Origin: Neptunitalea chrysea
GTDB lineage: Bacteria > Bacteroidota > Bacteroidia > Flavobacteriales > Flavobacteriaceae
Reading direction: 5' to 3'
Length of the DNA stretch: 64,000 nucleotides
Assembly (NCBI RefSeq): GCF_027924145.1
Contig: NZ_BRVP01000005.1
Location: 124,001 to 188,000 of the forward strand
Shown here: in pieces, positions 41,473 to 51,991 of the stretch
Layout of the letters: every line of letters begins with the position of its first letter
How positions within the stretch are numbered: the stretch's first letter is position 1
Translations under genes and position numbers: made by a program
Notes under the pieces: generated by a model
What the model was told of the DNA's origin: nothing
Database searches by the model: none
The model's input: only the letters and a program-made list of their open reading frames with translations

Positions 41473-43968
41473 TTAAAGATTTGTTGTTTTAATACTAATT
41501 GTATTTTCCTGTAATCCTTCAGCTTTAGCAGTTACTTCAATTTGTCCTGCTTTATCTGTAGATTGTATAATAACAAGGCATTTTCCATTTAATGCTCTGT
41601 GTTGTGTTCCCTTAAAAGACTCATGATTAGTGGGGTCACCACTGGCTACTCCAACAATTTCACCGGGACCTTTTACCGAAAAGTATATCTCGTTATTTGC
41701 TGTTGGGTGTAAAACATTATCAATGTCGGTTATTTCAACAGTAATAAACGATAGGTCATTACCATCTGCAATAATGGAAGACCGGTCTGCAGATAATTGT
41801 AACTTAGCTGGTTTATCAGCCGTTTTTACAATTTTCTCGAGAACTTTTTTTCCGTCTTTTCTTGATATTGCTTTTAGCGTACCTGCTTCATAAGGAATAC
41901 GCCACATTACATGTAAATCGTCATCTTTTTTAGATTGTACCCCCATAGACTTACCATTAACAAATAATTCCACCTCATCGGCATGATTGTAATATGCCCA
42001 AACATCAATTATTTGTCCTTCCTTCCAATTCCAATGAGGTAAAATGTGTAATACATCTTTATCTGTCCATTCACTCTGATACATATAGTAAACATCTTTA
42101 GGAAATCCGGCAAGATCCACAATTCCAAAATAAGAACTTCTTGATGGCCATACATAAGGTGTAGGCTCACCTATATAATCAAAGCCTGTCCATATATAGA
42201 AACCAGATAAGAAATCATGTTTCTTAATAATTTTCCAAGTAGTTTCATGAAGTGAACCCCATGGAGCTCTTGTTTGGTCAAATGCAGAAACGGTATTATC
42301 ATCATTTCCTTCCGTAAAGACTAAATCCCAACGTACCGGCCAGATTTTAGTACTGTCTGACGGGAACTCATAATAACCTCTTGTTTCTAGTGCCGATGTT
42401 GTTTCGGTTGCAATAAAAGGTGTATTAGGAAAATTAATTTGATGTTTTACATAAGTTTGATGTGCATAATTATAGCCAATTAGATCTAATGCTCCTGAGC
42501 CTGCCAATGCATTTGGTTGGTCGGCAGTCTCTTCAAATTGAATTGTTACACTTGGATCAGCTGTATGAATAGGAGGGTTCATAGCAGCGGTAATTGGTCT
42601 GGTGCTATCAATGGCTTTTACTATAGCCGCGAGTTCATGACCAATTTCAGCACCTCTTTCATTCCATTGTTCAGGGATTTCGTTTCCAATACTCCATATA
42701 AAGACACTAGGGTGATTACGATCTCTTAAAATTAAATCTTCTAAATCTCTTTTATGCCATGCTTCCCAGTAATTGGCATAATCAAACTCCGTTTTAGGTT
42801 TTTCCCACATATCATAAGCTTCATCCATTACAATAAATCCCATTTCATCACATAAAGTCAATAATTCTGGAGCAGGAGGGTTGTGTGAAGTACGAATTCC
42901 ATTAACTCCCATTTCTTTTAGAATTTCTAATTGACGTTCTATAGCTCTAGTGTTAATAGCAGCACCTAAGGGACCTAAATCGTGGTGCATACACACCCCT
43001 TTTATTTTTACTTGTTCTCCGTTTAATATAAATCCTTTATCTAAATCAAATGTAAAAGATCTTACACCAAAAGGGGTTGTATATTGATCTACCAACGTAT
43101 TGTTGATATAAATATTTGTTACAGCTGTGTAAAGCTCAGGATTTTCTACTGACCATAATTTTGGATTTTCCAATGTAATTTGCTGCGTAAGTAGTTGTTC
43201 GCCTTGAGCATCAACTTTAAGATTTTCATCTTTAAAGTGAGTAATTTTTTTGTCCTTAAAATAAATATTTGTTTGCACATTAATTTGTTGAGCAGTTGTA
43301 TTAGAATTGCTAATAGTAATGTCCATTTTAATTTGTGCACTGTCTTTTGTAACCATAGGGGTAGTAATAAATGTTCCCCATGTATTTACATGTAATTTAT
43401 TGGTGGTTTTTAACCAAACATTTCTATATATTCCACTACCGGAATACCATCTAGAATTTGGTTGTTTACTATTGTCTACCTTAACAAGAATTTCATTGGT
43501 AGTATTTTCTCCATATTTAAGATAAGGAGTAAGATCATATTCAAAACTAATGTAACCATTAGGTCTTTTTCCTAAAAAGTGGCCATTTATAAAAACTTTA
43601 CTTTCCTGATAAACCCCATCAAACATAATAGAGGTAATAGAAAGACTATCTTCTGCTTTTACCGAAAATGTTTTTTTGTACCATCCCATTCCACCGTTTA
43701 AAGCACCTCCGCCAATACCAGCAAGACTATTTTCATCAAATTCTTGTTCTATACTATAGTCATGTGGTAGATTTAAAGTACGCCATTTAGTATGAGATCC
43801 AATAGAATCTTCAGTAGCATTATTTTTAAGATAAAATTGCCAGTTAGTATTAAAATTTACTTTTCTAGTAGTAGGTGTAGCTACATCAGTTTTACTAGTG
43901 CATGACGCTGTAACTATTAAAACTGTTAACAGAAAAATTAGTTTATTAATTACGGGTAACCGGTTCAT
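41473..43968 (-). CDS. Beta-galactosidase, glycoside hydrolase family 2 (lipoprotein)
   Basis: An 831-residue lipoprotein from the ATG at 43968 (MNRLPVINKLIFLLTVLIVTASC, Cys 23). An upstream in-frame ATG at 44016 lies inside a perfect palindrome and would bury the signal peptide, so I rejected it. Domains are a sugar-binding beta-sandwich (about 35-200), an Ig-like domain, and a TIM barrel with the acid/base Glu in VFIWSIGNEIPEQW (about 428) and the nucleophile Glu in PFIATETTSAL (about 521). C-terminal DUF4982-like and invasin/Big-like modules end with AKLQLSADRSSIIADGNDLSFITVEITD. It probably removes galactose from xyloglucan side chains after defucosylation. Confidence 0.92.
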   Translation of the reverse strand: MNRLPVINKLIFLLTVLIVTASCTSKTDVATPTTRKVNFNTNWQFYLKNNATEDSIGSHTKWRTLNLPHDYSIEQEFDENSLAGIGGGALNGGMGWYKKTFSVKAEDSLSITSIMFDGVYQESKVFINGHFLGKRPNGYISFEYDLTPYLKYGENTTNEILVKVDNSKQPNSRWYSGSGIYRNVWLKTTNKLHVNTWGTFITTPMVTKDSAQIKMDITISNSNTTAQQINVQTNIYFKDKKITHFKDENLKVDAQGEQLLTQQITLENPKLWSVENPELYTAVTNIYINNTLVDQYTTPFGVRSFTFDLDKGFILNGEQVKIKGVCMHHDLGPLGAAINTRAIERQLEILKEMGVNGIRTSHNPPAPELLTLCDEMGFIVMDEAYDMWEKPKTEFDYANYWEAWHKRDLEDLILRDRNHPSVFIWSIGNEIPEQWNERGAEIGHELAAIVKAIDSTRPITAAMNPPIHTADPSVTIQFEETADQPNALAGSGALDLIGYNYAHQTYVKHQINFPNTPFIATETTSALETRGYYEFPSDSTKIWPVRWDLVFTEGNDDNTVSAFDQTRAPWGSLHETTWKIIKKHDFLSGFYIWTGFDYIGEPTPYVWPSRSSYFGIVDLAGFPKDVYYMYQSEWTDKDVLHILPHWNWKEGQIIDVWAYYNHADEVELFVNGKSMGVQSKKDDDLHVMWRIPYEAGTLKAISRKDGKKVLEKIVKTADKPAKLQLSADRSSIIADGNDLSFITVEITDIDNVLHPTANNEIYFSVKGPGEIVGVASGDPTNHESFKGTQHRALNGKCLVIIQSTDKAGQIEVTAKAEGLQENTISIKTTNL

Positions 43969-43986
43969 TGCTTTATTTTTTAATAA

Positions 43987-44016
43987 ATGGCAGCAAGACG
44001 TACGTCTTGCTGCCAT
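43987..44016. repeat. Perfect 30-bp palindrome between SusCD-type and enzyme genes
   Basis: Bases 43987-44001 and 44002-44016 are exact reverse complements with no spacer (centre ACGT). It sits 12 bases after the stop of the glycan-binding lipoprotein gene and 18 bases before the GH2 start. On the minus strand the stem is followed by TTTATT, a weak terminator. It may stabilise the upstream message or partly stop transcription, so that transport proteins are made in larger amounts than enzymes. Confidence 0.8.
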
Positions 44017-44028
44017 ATGAATCTATAT

Positions 44029-45870
44029 TTAATATATAGTTATTGAGTCAATATTAGCCGTAACAGTCGTTAAGTCTGTAATATCATTAGCCATACCGGC
44101 TATATCTATAACAAACACTATACAACCGTCTACACTAGCGCCGCCATCATAAATAACGGTATATGTACCATCTCCCGTTACAGAAATAGTGTCTCCGTTA
44201 CCCTGAGGAGCCCAGTCAGAATCGGCATAGTAGATAGCTGTATCATAGCTTCCTGTAACACCAGTACCACTAATGGTAAAGGTAACTTCTACATAATTGT
44301 CAAATGCAAATAAGCTAGTATCTACAGGAGGAGCTGATGAAGTAGAACCAAAATCGTTGTAAATTTCTATACGAAGGTTACCATTGTTTTCTAGATCACC
44401 ATAATCAATTAATGTATTGTCTACAGGAATATCTGTGCCGGTTGTAGTACCGCCGCCTGAACCTCCCGAAGATGAAGGGACTAAGTGGTATGCAGTGTAT
44501 TGTGTCGGATTGTTGATATCATTAACGGCACCTAGCCACATGTCTGTAACGTTTCCATTAGAATCAGTATCAAGATCAAGGATTCTTAATTCGTTATTAC
44601 CATCTGCATAGAAGTATGCCCAATCAATAACAGAGAATGAAGGAACAGCAATATCAAAAGAATAAGTACCATTAGAACTTAAGGCATATGTGCCAGAAGT
44701 AATTGTTCCGTCAGGAGTGTTAAATATCACTGAATTATCACTAGAATCAGTAATCATAGAGAAATCTCCAAAAACAGAAGGATCTGGTGTGCCTAACCAA
44801 TCAGGATAATCAGCTGCACTGTTCCAATCGTTCATTAAAGAACCATCTAAGTTAGCCCAGTTAATTGGGGTTTCTTCGTCAAGTTTCCACTCTATTGCAG
44901 TATTTGTTATTTGAGATACAATATCTTCCCAATCATCTGGTAGTTCTGGCTCTACAACTTCGTCTGTTGCCACCCAATTATCAGAGTACTCTTGAGATAT
45001 AAAGTTAAAAACTAGCCAAGCATCTTCTTCGGTAGAGCTATCTCTCCAGGCAGCTAACTGCATTGTATCCTCGTCAATAGAAATAATTGTAATATTAGAC
45101 CAGTCAGATACTACATCATCAAAACCTGCAAGGTGTAACATTTCTGCACCAGTAAATGATAAAGTATAATTATCAGAATCAATAAAGAAAGAACCATTTT
45201 GCTCACCCAAAGCAGGCATTTGTGCATGGTTAACATATGCCGTTGCTCCATTTTCTAATCCAAAAGTCATTTGTCCGTGATCTGCAGGATCACCAATCCA
45301 AGTGTTGGTAGAATATTCAGGAGGCCAAGACCAACAAGTATCAGTATCATCAGGGTCTGTACACTGAAATTCGTCATCAAACCAAGTGTAATTTTGACCA
45401 TAATAATATACAGGGCTAGAGAAGTATTTACAAACACCTTCTGCATCTAAATCTAAATACCATGTTTTAGAATATCCAACACCACCACCGGTAATGTTTT
45501 CCCATAATTCCCCACTTACATAGTTAAGGTTATTTTCGGTAACTGTAACAGTTATAGGATCTGCAGCTACAGAACCCCCATCTGTCATAGCGGTAAATTG
45601 AATTGTATAGGTTCCTGCAAATGGGAATTTAACAGTAACTTCCTCTTTATTAGAAGTACCTAACTCGTATTCCCAATACGCAGAAGCACCTTCTGTTAAA
45701 TTGGTTAAAATAACGGTATTTCCTCCAGTATCCTGACTATAGTCCTGAACCACCGTGAAGTCTAGTTCATCCTTACTAAGTAGACCACCTATTTCGTATT
45801 TGTCTTCACAAGAAACGAATGAGAACATAATCCCTATCAGTAATAAACTAATTTTATGTATTGTTTTCAT
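44029..45870 (-). CDS. Surface glycan-binding lipoprotein with PKD domain
   Basis: A 613-residue lipoprotein (Cys 21 in FSFVSCEDKYE). A PKD-like domain (about 40-112; TGGNTVILTNLTEGASAYWEYELGTSNKEEVTVKFPFAGTYTIQFTAM) is followed by a Trp-, Tyr- and Asp-rich region (about 120-320; TWYLDLD, CWSWPPEYSTNTWIGD) and further beta-rich modules. A Ser/Gly/Thr linker (SSSGGSGGGTTTG, about 468-480) precedes a C-terminal beta-sandwich. Position directly after SusD, the lipoprotein signal and exposed aromatics fit a SusE/F- or SGBP-B-type glycan-binding protein on the cell surface. Homology at the family level is weak, as is usual for these proteins. Confidence 0.8.
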   Translation of the reverse strand: MKTIHKISLLLIGIMFSFVSCEDKYEIGGLLSKDELDFTVVQDYSQDTGGNTVILTNLTEGASAYWEYELGTSNKEEVTVKFPFAGTYTIQFTAMTDGGSVAADPITVTVTENNLNYVSGELWENITGGGVGYSKTWYLDLDAEGVCKYFSSPVYYYGQNYTWFDDEFQCTDPDDTDTCWSWPPEYSTNTWIGDPADHGQMTFGLENGATAYVNHAQMPALGEQNGSFFIDSDNYTLSFTGAEMLHLAGFDDVVSDWSNITIISIDEDTMQLAAWRDSSTEEDAWLVFNFISQEYSDNWVATDEVVEPELPDDWEDIVSQITNTAIEWKLDEETPINWANLDGSLMNDWNSAADYPDWLGTPDPSVFGDFSMITDSSDNSVIFNTPDGTITSGTYALSSNGTYSFDIAVPSFSVIDWAYFYADGNNELRILDLDTDSNGNVTDMWLGAVNDINNPTQYTAYHLVPSSSGGSGGGTTTGTDIPVDNTLIDYGDLENNGNLRIEIYNDFGSTSSAPPVDTSLFAFDNYVEVTFTISGTGVTGSYDTAIYYADSDWAPQGNGDTISVTGDGTYTVIYDGGASVDGCIVFVIDIAGMANDITDLTTVTANIDSITIY

Positions 45871-45886
45871 AATCTTATTTTTTTAA

Positions 45887-47476
45887 TTACCATCCGGTGT
45901 TTTGTTGTAAAACACCACCTGATAATGAAATTTGTGTATTTGGTATTTGGAACAACCCTTGAGTAGCTGTAATTTGAGCTCCATCAATGGTTTTAGTAGT
46001 TTCTACACCACCGCTATATACAGTAGTAGTTTCGCCAATTGTATTTGCTGCAGTACTAACACCCTGACGTAATAGATCCCAATATCTGATTCCTTCAAGA
46101 GCAAATTCTTTATGACGCTCTTCCATAATTCTATCTTGAGTTACGGTAAGTTGTGTATAATCATTTCCTAAAGCACGATGACGAACTTCATCAAAATATG
46201 TTTGTGCGTTAGTACTACCTAGCTCTGAAGCCATTAATAAAACATCGGCATATCTTATAACAAAATAATCTTGCATTTGGTTAAGCTGGAAATCGCTATC
46301 ACCACCAGCAGCAGCTCCAGGATATTCTCCATCCTCTGTTAATAATGGAGTATATTTTTTGTTATAGTATCCTGTATATTCTCTTTGTGCGGTAATATCA
46401 ACAGGAAGATCTTCATCGTCTACAGAAATCACAGTAGCCCATCTTCTGCTATCACCAGAATCATATAAATCGTAAAGTTTAGAGTTTACTGTAACTCCCC
46501 ATCCTTGTCCGTAAGGGTATTGGTTTAATCCTCTCATACCAAACATAACCTTCCAAAGGTTACCATCTGTATCCCCAGTATAATTACTAGTATAAGTGTA
46601 TTTTACAGCGAAAACAATTTCTTCATTATTTTCACCCGCATAGTTCTCAACGTCTGCAGCTTCCCATAAGGTACCAAAATCAGATACAAGTGCATGTCCG
46701 CTAGAAGCAATAACATCTTCTAAATGATCTAATGCATCTGATTGACTCACTAAGCCTACTAAATCAGATTTACTATAATAACCAGTATAATACAGATAAA
46801 CTCTGGCCAACATAGATTTAGCTGCCCAACGTGTGATTCTACCACTTTCTGTAGATGAATATACTTCATCTGGCAGATTTTCTGCTGCATATAAAAGATC
46901 TTCAGCAATTACGGTATAAACTTCATCTGGGTCAGATTGTGGTATATTATCTGTAGTAGGTTCTGTAACTAAAGGAATATTTCCCCATAGTCTAACCATA
47001 TCAAAGTAAGAGTAAGCACGTATGAATTTTGCTTCGGCTTCATATTGAGCTCTAGCGTTGTCATCATCCCATGTAATTTGATCCATTTTTTGTAAAAGTA
47101 CATTACAACGGTAAATTGCTCTATAATAATTAATCCAAATATTATTGTAAAGGTCAGTATAACTTGGCGCTCTACTAATATCAAATTCATCTATTACTTG
47201 ATAGTTATAACCATCAGAAATACCAGTACCTCCAAAACAATCATCAGAACCTACTTCTGATGCGGTATAAAAAGATTCTTTAACTCCTCCTGTGGCTATT
47301 TGCATACCGTCATAACATGCAACTAAGGCATCGTAAGCATCGTCTTGAGTTTGGTAGAAGGATTCATTTGATATATTAGTAAGCAATTCGCTTTCAATAT
47401 CACACGAATTTAAAAGAGAAACCCCCAATACTAATGCGATCGTTTTTAGTAATGCTATATTTTTTATCGATTTCAT
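45887..47476 (-). CDS. susD: SusD/RagB-family glycan-binding lipoprotein
   Basis: A 529-residue outer-membrane lipoprotein (Cys 25 in VSLLNSCDIES). SusD-like features are the N-terminal SNESFYQTQDDAYDALVACYDGMQ, NNIWINYYRAIYRCNVLLQKMDQI, the helical AEAKFIRAYSYFDMVRLWGNIPLVTEP (about 148-175), RWAAKSMLARVYLYY, the C-terminal DYFVIRYADVLLMASELG and RIMEERHKEFALEGIRYWDLLRQG. It binds the target glycan and acts as the lid of the SusC transporter encoded 15 bases upstream. The symbol is a family label; the substrate is inferred to be xyloglucan fragments. Confidence 0.94.
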   Translation of the reverse strand: MKSIKNIALLKTIALVLGVSLLNSCDIESELLTNISNESFYQTQDDAYDALVACYDGMQIATGGVKESFYTASEVGSDDCFGGTGISDGYNYQVIDEFDISRAPSYTDLYNNIWINYYRAIYRCNVLLQKMDQITWDDDNARAQYEAEAKFIRAYSYFDMVRLWGNIPLVTEPTTDNIPQSDPDEVYTVIAEDLLYAAENLPDEVYSSTESGRITRWAAKSMLARVYLYYTGYYSKSDLVGLVSQSDALDHLEDVIASSGHALVSDFGTLWEAADVENYAGENNEEIVFAVKYTYTSNYTGDTDGNLWKVMFGMRGLNQYPYGQGWGVTVNSKLYDLYDSGDSRRWATVISVDDEDLPVDITAQREYTGYYNKKYTPLLTEDGEYPGAAAGGDSDFQLNQMQDYFVIRYADVLLMASELGSTNAQTYFDEVRHRALGNDYTQLTVTQDRIMEERHKEFALEGIRYWDLLRQGVSTAANTIGETTTVYSGGVETTKTIDGAQITATQGLFQIPNTQISLSGGVLQQNTGW

Positions 47477-47491
47477 AATAATGATGATTTT

Positions 47492-50400
47492 TTAAAATGA
47501 TACATTTAATCCTAACATATAGGTTCTTGGTCTAGGATAAAAACCAACATCTACACCAGTCGAGAATCCGTAATCGCTATAACCGTCTCCGTCAACATCG
47601 CTTGCGTCTGTAAAACCAACTTCAGGATCCATACCTGTATATTTGGTGAAGGTAAATAAATTTTGAACAGAACCATAAATTCTGATTTTATCTGCAAAGA
47701 AATTATCCTTCTTAAATAACCTTGATAAATCGTATCCTAGAGTAACAGTACTTATTCTTAAGAAATCACCGTCCTTAACATAGAAATCAGAGAATTCTGT
47801 ATAGTTTCTATTATCTGTAGTAACTTTTGCTATACTATTTGAAGTACCTTCACCATGCCAACGATCTAATATTTGAGTGGTATTATTGTTATATACGTTA
47901 GCTTGGTTACGATATGATTGTACTATTTGATTTCCTAAAACTCCATTTGTTTGAACAAAGAAATCAAATCCTTTATATTCAAGAGAAATAGCAAAACCAT
48001 AAGTAACATCTGGATTAGGATTTCCTATTTGCGATTTATCGTTTTCATCTATAGTACCATCACCATTTAAATCTACATATTTAAAATCTCCTGGTTCGGC
48101 ATCAGGTTGTGCACCGTAGGCATCAACTTCATCTTGGTTTTGGAAAACACCAGCTACTTGGTAACCCCAGAAATAACCTACAGGATGTCCGTTTTCTACA
48201 CGGTTAAATTCAGGAGAGTTGTCCCAAAGTCTTCCCGTTTCACCATGTATAATTCCATCGTCTGTATTAATAGAGTTAACAGTGTTTTTGTTATAAGCAC
48301 CATTTAATGAAACACTATAACTAAAATCGTCACCAATAAAATCACGATAGGTTAATGATAATTCAACACCTGTGTTTTTAACATTACCACCATTTTCCCA
48401 CGCAGGATTTGCGCCAGCAGTAGCAAGTACAGAAGGTAAAATTAACCAGTCTTTAGTTGTTTTTTGATACCAGTCAAAAGCAACATTTAATTTATTATTA
48501 AGTAATCTAGCATCAAAACCAAAGTCTAATTGCTCAGAAGTCTCCCATTTTATAAGAGGGTTTGCTAAACGTAAAGGATATGCACCAGGAGTTAACACAC
48601 CTTCATCTTCACCAAAAATATAATTTGTGTTACTATATGTAACTGGAGTTAAATATTGGAATGCTCCTGCATTTTGGTTACCTACTTGTCCCCAGCTCGC
48701 TCTAATTTTTAAATAATCTAACCAATTATCTGAAGATGTCATGAAATTTTCACGAGTAATAATCCAACCAGCTGATACAGAAGGGAAATATCCCCATCTG
48801 TTGCCTTCTGCAAACTGTGAAGATTCGTCAGCTCTAAAGGTTGCACTAAACATGTATTTTCCATCGAAGTTATAGTTCAAACGACCAAAATAAGATAATC
48901 TTTTGTTTTCATTTTCAGGACTTCCCTGAATATCCATTAAAGCACCATCAGTGTTAGTCGCATTATCTAACCATGCATGTTCTAAATCATCATATATTAA
49001 ATCAACATTTTTTCCGTAAGCAGAACTACCGTTATAGTGATAATAAGAAGTACCAACCATTGTTTCAAAGTTGTGCTTGTCGTCAATATCAAAAGTATAG
49101 GTAAGTAAGTTATCTATTAAGGTACTATATCTTTTACCTTCTGATTGGGTAACTGTACTTTGGTTGTTATATGCATATGTAGAAAGACTGTAGATAGGAG
49201 TTAGCGTACGAGAAGAAAAAGAATTATAATCTAATCCTAAACTCGTTCTATATTTTAAATTATCTATGATTTCTATTTCAGCCCATACATTTCCTAGTAA
49301 TCGTTGGTTATCGTTATGATTTTGATTGGTATATACCATGTATGCATAAGGGTTTGCCATACCTGCTATCCATGGATCAGAATCTGATATTGTGTTATAG
49401 TAGTTTCCATTAGCATCATAGAAGGGTACCATAGGAGATGTATTGAATGCACTTCTTAACCCATTTGAATATTGGTTACCTACCGAAATACCTTGCTTGT
49501 TAATCCAAGCAAAACTTAAGTTCTCTCCAAATTTTACACGACCATCTAATAATTTATGATCTGAATTAAAACGGAAATTATATCTGTCATAATTAGATAA
49601 ATCTCCACCACTAACAATACCTTCTTGGCTTAGATACGATAATGAAGAAGAATATGAAGAGGTTTCTGATCCACCAGAAATACCAAGAGAGTAGTTAGAC
49701 ATAATAGCTGTGTCTATCATGTGATCTAACCAATTGGTTCCTTCTCCTAATTGATCTACTTCTTCTTGAGACATCGCTAAAGTTTGCCCAGAGTTAATGT
49801 ATGCTTCGTTAAGAATAGTCATATACTCCTTAGCATTTAATAAATCTATCTCTTTAGCTAAAGTTTGTATCCCGTAGTACGAGTCGAAAGTAATACGTGC
49901 TTTACCTTTTTTACCACTTTTAGTAGTAACTAAAATAACTCCGTTAGCAGCTTGTGAACCATAAATAGCCGCAGAAGCAGCATCTTTCAATACCGAAATA
50001 CTTTCGATATCAGAGCTGTTCAAATACGAAATATCTCCGGTTTGTACACCATCTACAATATACAGAGGAGTAGCATCACCAATGGTACCTACACCACGAA
50101 TAATTACCTTCATAGCTTCACCTGGCTGTCCTGATGTAGATGAAATCTGTGCACCTGCAGTTTGTCCTTGAAGTGCTTGCATTGCGTTTAACGTATTTTG
50201 TTTTGCAATGCTCTCACCTGTAATTTGTTGGTTGGCTCCTGTTACTAATTCTTTTTTCTGAACACCGTATCCAACAACAATTACTTCATCTAATTGTTGA
50301 GTGTCGGTTTGTAAAGAAACATCAATTTTAGTTTTTCCATCTATCGCAATCGATTGCGAGATAAAACCAATGTAACTAAACTCTAACGTAGCTCCTGGAG

Positions 50401-50626
50401 CTACCGTTATGGTATAGTTACCGTCGAAATCTGTGGAAGTACCATTAGAAGTACCTTTTTCCATAATACTTACCCCCGGAATCATCATCTGATCTTCTGC
50501 AGATATTACTGTACCAGTAATAGTAGTTTTCTCTTGTGCATGAACACTTTGAAAACTAAGTATACAACTTAGTACAGCAAGACAGAAAAATAAAGATCCC
50601 TTAGAGTTGAGATATCTGTTTTTCAT
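47492..50626 (-). CDS. susC: SusC/RagA-family TonB-dependent outer-membrane transporter
   Basis: A 1044-residue barrel with a signal peptide (about 1-30, ending VHAQ). The N-terminal carboxypeptidase-D-regulatory-like domain reads TTITGTVISAEDQMMIPGVSIMEKGTSNGTSTDFDGNYTITV (about 34-75). The linker TQQLDEVIVVGYGVQKKELVTGA and the plug domain with YIVDGVQTGDISYLNSSDIESISVLKDAASAAIYGSQAANGVILVTTKSGKKG follow, then a 22-stranded barrel ending in YMLGLNVSF with a terminal Phe. It imports oligosaccharides into the periplasm using TonB energy. It forms a complex with the SusD protein encoded next to it. Xylose isomerase lies 40 bases upstream in the same operon. Confidence 0.95.
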   Translation of the reverse strand: MKNRYLNSKGSLFFCLAVLSCILSFQSVHAQEKTTITGTVISAEDQMMIPGVSIMEKGTSNGTSTDFDGNYTITVAPGATLEFSYIGFISQSIAIDGKTKIDVSLQTDTQQLDEVIVVGYGVQKKELVTGANQQITGESIAKQNTLNAMQALQGQTAGAQISSTSGQPGEAMKVIIRGVGTIGDATPLYIVDGVQTGDISYLNSSDIESISVLKDAASAAIYGSQAANGVILVTTKSGKKGKARITFDSYYGIQTLAKEIDLLNAKEYMTILNEAYINSGQTLAMSQEEVDQLGEGTNWLDHMIDTAIMSNYSLGISGGSETSSYSSSLSYLSQEGIVSGGDLSNYDRYNFRFNSDHKLLDGRVKFGENLSFAWINKQGISVGNQYSNGLRSAFNTSPMVPFYDANGNYYNTISDSDPWIAGMANPYAYMVYTNQNHNDNQRLLGNVWAEIEIIDNLKYRTSLGLDYNSFSSRTLTPIYSLSTYAYNNQSTVTQSEGKRYSTLIDNLLTYTFDIDDKHNFETMVGTSYYHYNGSSAYGKNVDLIYDDLEHAWLDNATNTDGALMDIQGSPENENKRLSYFGRLNYNFDGKYMFSATFRADESSQFAEGNRWGYFPSVSAGWIITRENFMTSSDNWLDYLKIRASWGQVGNQNAGAFQYLTPVTYSNTNYIFGEDEGVLTPGAYPLRLANPLIKWETSEQLDFGFDARLLNNKLNVAFDWYQKTTKDWLILPSVLATAGANPAWENGGNVKNTGVELSLTYRDFIGDDFSYSVSLNGAYNKNTVNSINTDDGIIHGETGRLWDNSPEFNRVENGHPVGYFWGYQVAGVFQNQDEVDAYGAQPDAEPGDFKYVDLNGDGTIDENDKSQIGNPNPDVTYGFAISLEYKGFDFFVQTNGVLGNQIVQSYRNQANVYNNNTTQILDRWHGEGTSNSIAKVTTDNRNYTEFSDFYVKDGDFLRISTVTLGYDLSRLFKKDNFFADKIRIYGSVQNLFTFTKYTGMDPEVGFTDASDVDGDGYSDYGFSTGVDVGFYPRPRTYMLGLNVSF

Positions 50627-50666
50627 AATTAATTAAGGTTAACTGTTATTTGTTTGAAATTGAAAA

Positions 50667-51989
50667 TTATATTGCGTTTGCAATAATTTGTTCGAATAGT
50701 TCCTGTTTACCACTGCGTTGTTGTGGTTCTCCGGTTACTTTTGCGATTTCAGAAAGTTGTTCTAGGCTTAAATTTCCTTTCTCAAATTCTGCTCCGTTTC
50801 CAGTGTCGAAACTTTCATATCGTTCTTTACGTAATTGTCTGTATTTAGTATTTTTAAGAATATTATCAGCACAAATTAATCCGCGGGCAAATGTGTCCAT
50901 ACCAGAAATGTGTGCTATAAATTTATCTTCTAGATCAGTAGAATTTCTTCTTACTTTAGCATCAAAGTTGATTCCACCACCTTGAATTCCACCACCTTCT
51001 AAAATAATTAGCATGGCTTGTGTTACTTCAAAAAGATTAATAGGGAACTGGTCTGTATCCCAACCATTTTGGTAATCTCCTCTGTTAGCATCAATACTAC
51101 CTAGCTTACCAGCATCTATAGCCACTTGTAATTCGTGTTCAAAAGTATGTCCTGCTAGAGTAGCATGATTTACCTCAAGATTTAGTTTAAAATCATCTTG
51201 AAGTCCATATTTATTCATAAATCCTAAACAAGTAGCCGCATCAAAATCGTACTGATGCTTAGTTGGTTCCATAGGTTTTGGCTCAATTAAGAACGTACCT
51301 TTAAAACCTTGTTTTCTAGCATAGTCTTTGCAAACAGTTAAGAACTGACCTAAATGATCTAATTCTCTTTGCATATCTGTATTTAAAAGGCTCATATAGC
51401 CTTCACGTCCTCCCCAGAATACATAGTTTTCTCCACCTAGCGCAATTGTTGCATCAATAGCTATTTTTGCCTGTGCCGCTGCATGTGACAATACACCAAA
51501 ATCAGGATTGGTAGAAGCACCATTCATATATCTTGGATTGGTAAACAAGTTAGAAGTTCCCCAAAGTAATTTAATGCCAGTTTCTTCTTGTTTTTCTTTA
51601 GCGTAATCTACCATGGTTTGAATACGCTTTTCAAACTCGCCTAGAGTAGGTGCTTCATCTACTACATCTACGTCGTGAAAGCAATAAAATGGAATTCCTA
51701 ATTTACTAGCAAATTCAAAGGCAGCATCCATTTTATCTTTAGCTCTATCTATAACGTTTTCTTTAGCATCCCAAGAAAATATTTCAGTAGGAGCACCAAA
51801 TGGGTCACCACCTTTATTATTTAATGTATGCCAATATGCCATTGCAAAACGCAAATGCTCTTTTAAACTTTTACCAGCTACAATACGGTTTTCATCGTAC
51901 CATTTAAACGCAAGTGGGTTGTCACTTTCATTACCCTCAAATTTTATTTCTTCTATGTTTTTAAAAAAACTTTTTGCTGTTGTATACAT
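50667..51989 (-). CDS. xylA: Xylose isomerase
   Basis: A 440-residue cytosolic enzyme converting D-xylose to D-xylulose. The class II features are [41 protein letters not shown], the catalytic His in [18 protein letters not shown] (about 101), [26 protein letters not shown] and [26 protein letters not shown]. The metal ligands continue in [17 protein letters not shown], with [19 protein letters not shown] and [14 protein letters not shown]. Length is that of the Bacteroidota/Thermotoga type. It is 2 bases after xylB and 40 bases before SusC, tying xylose metabolism to the uptake system. Confidence 0.97.
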   Translation of the reverse strand: MYTTAKSFFKNIEEIKFEGNESDNPLAFKWYDENRIVAGKSLKEHLRFAMAYWHTLNNKGGDPFGAPTEIFSWDAKENVIDRAKDKMDAAFEFASKLGIPFYCFHDVDVVDEAPTLGEFEKRIQTMVDYAKEKQEETGIKLLWGTSNLFTNPRYMNGASTNPDFGVLSHAAAQAKIAIDATIALGGENYVFWGGREGYMSLLNTDMQRELDHLGQFLTVCKDYARKQGFKGTFLIEPKPMEPTKHQYDFDAATCLGFMNKYGLQDDFKLNLEVNHATLAGHTFEHELQVAIDAGKLGSIDANRGDYQNGWDTDQFPINLFEVTQAMLIILEGGGIQGGGINFDAKVRRNSTDLEDKFIAHISGMDTFARGLICADNILKNTKYRQLRKERYESFDTGNGAEFEKGNLSLEQLSEIAKVTGEPQQRSGKQELFEQIIANAI

Positions 51990-51991
51990 AA

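Noticed and set aside
43969-44016. ATG at 44016 as start of the GH2 gene
   Set aside because: The added residues are encoded by the perfect palindrome and would precede a clear lipoprotein signal, so the ATG at 43968 is preferred.
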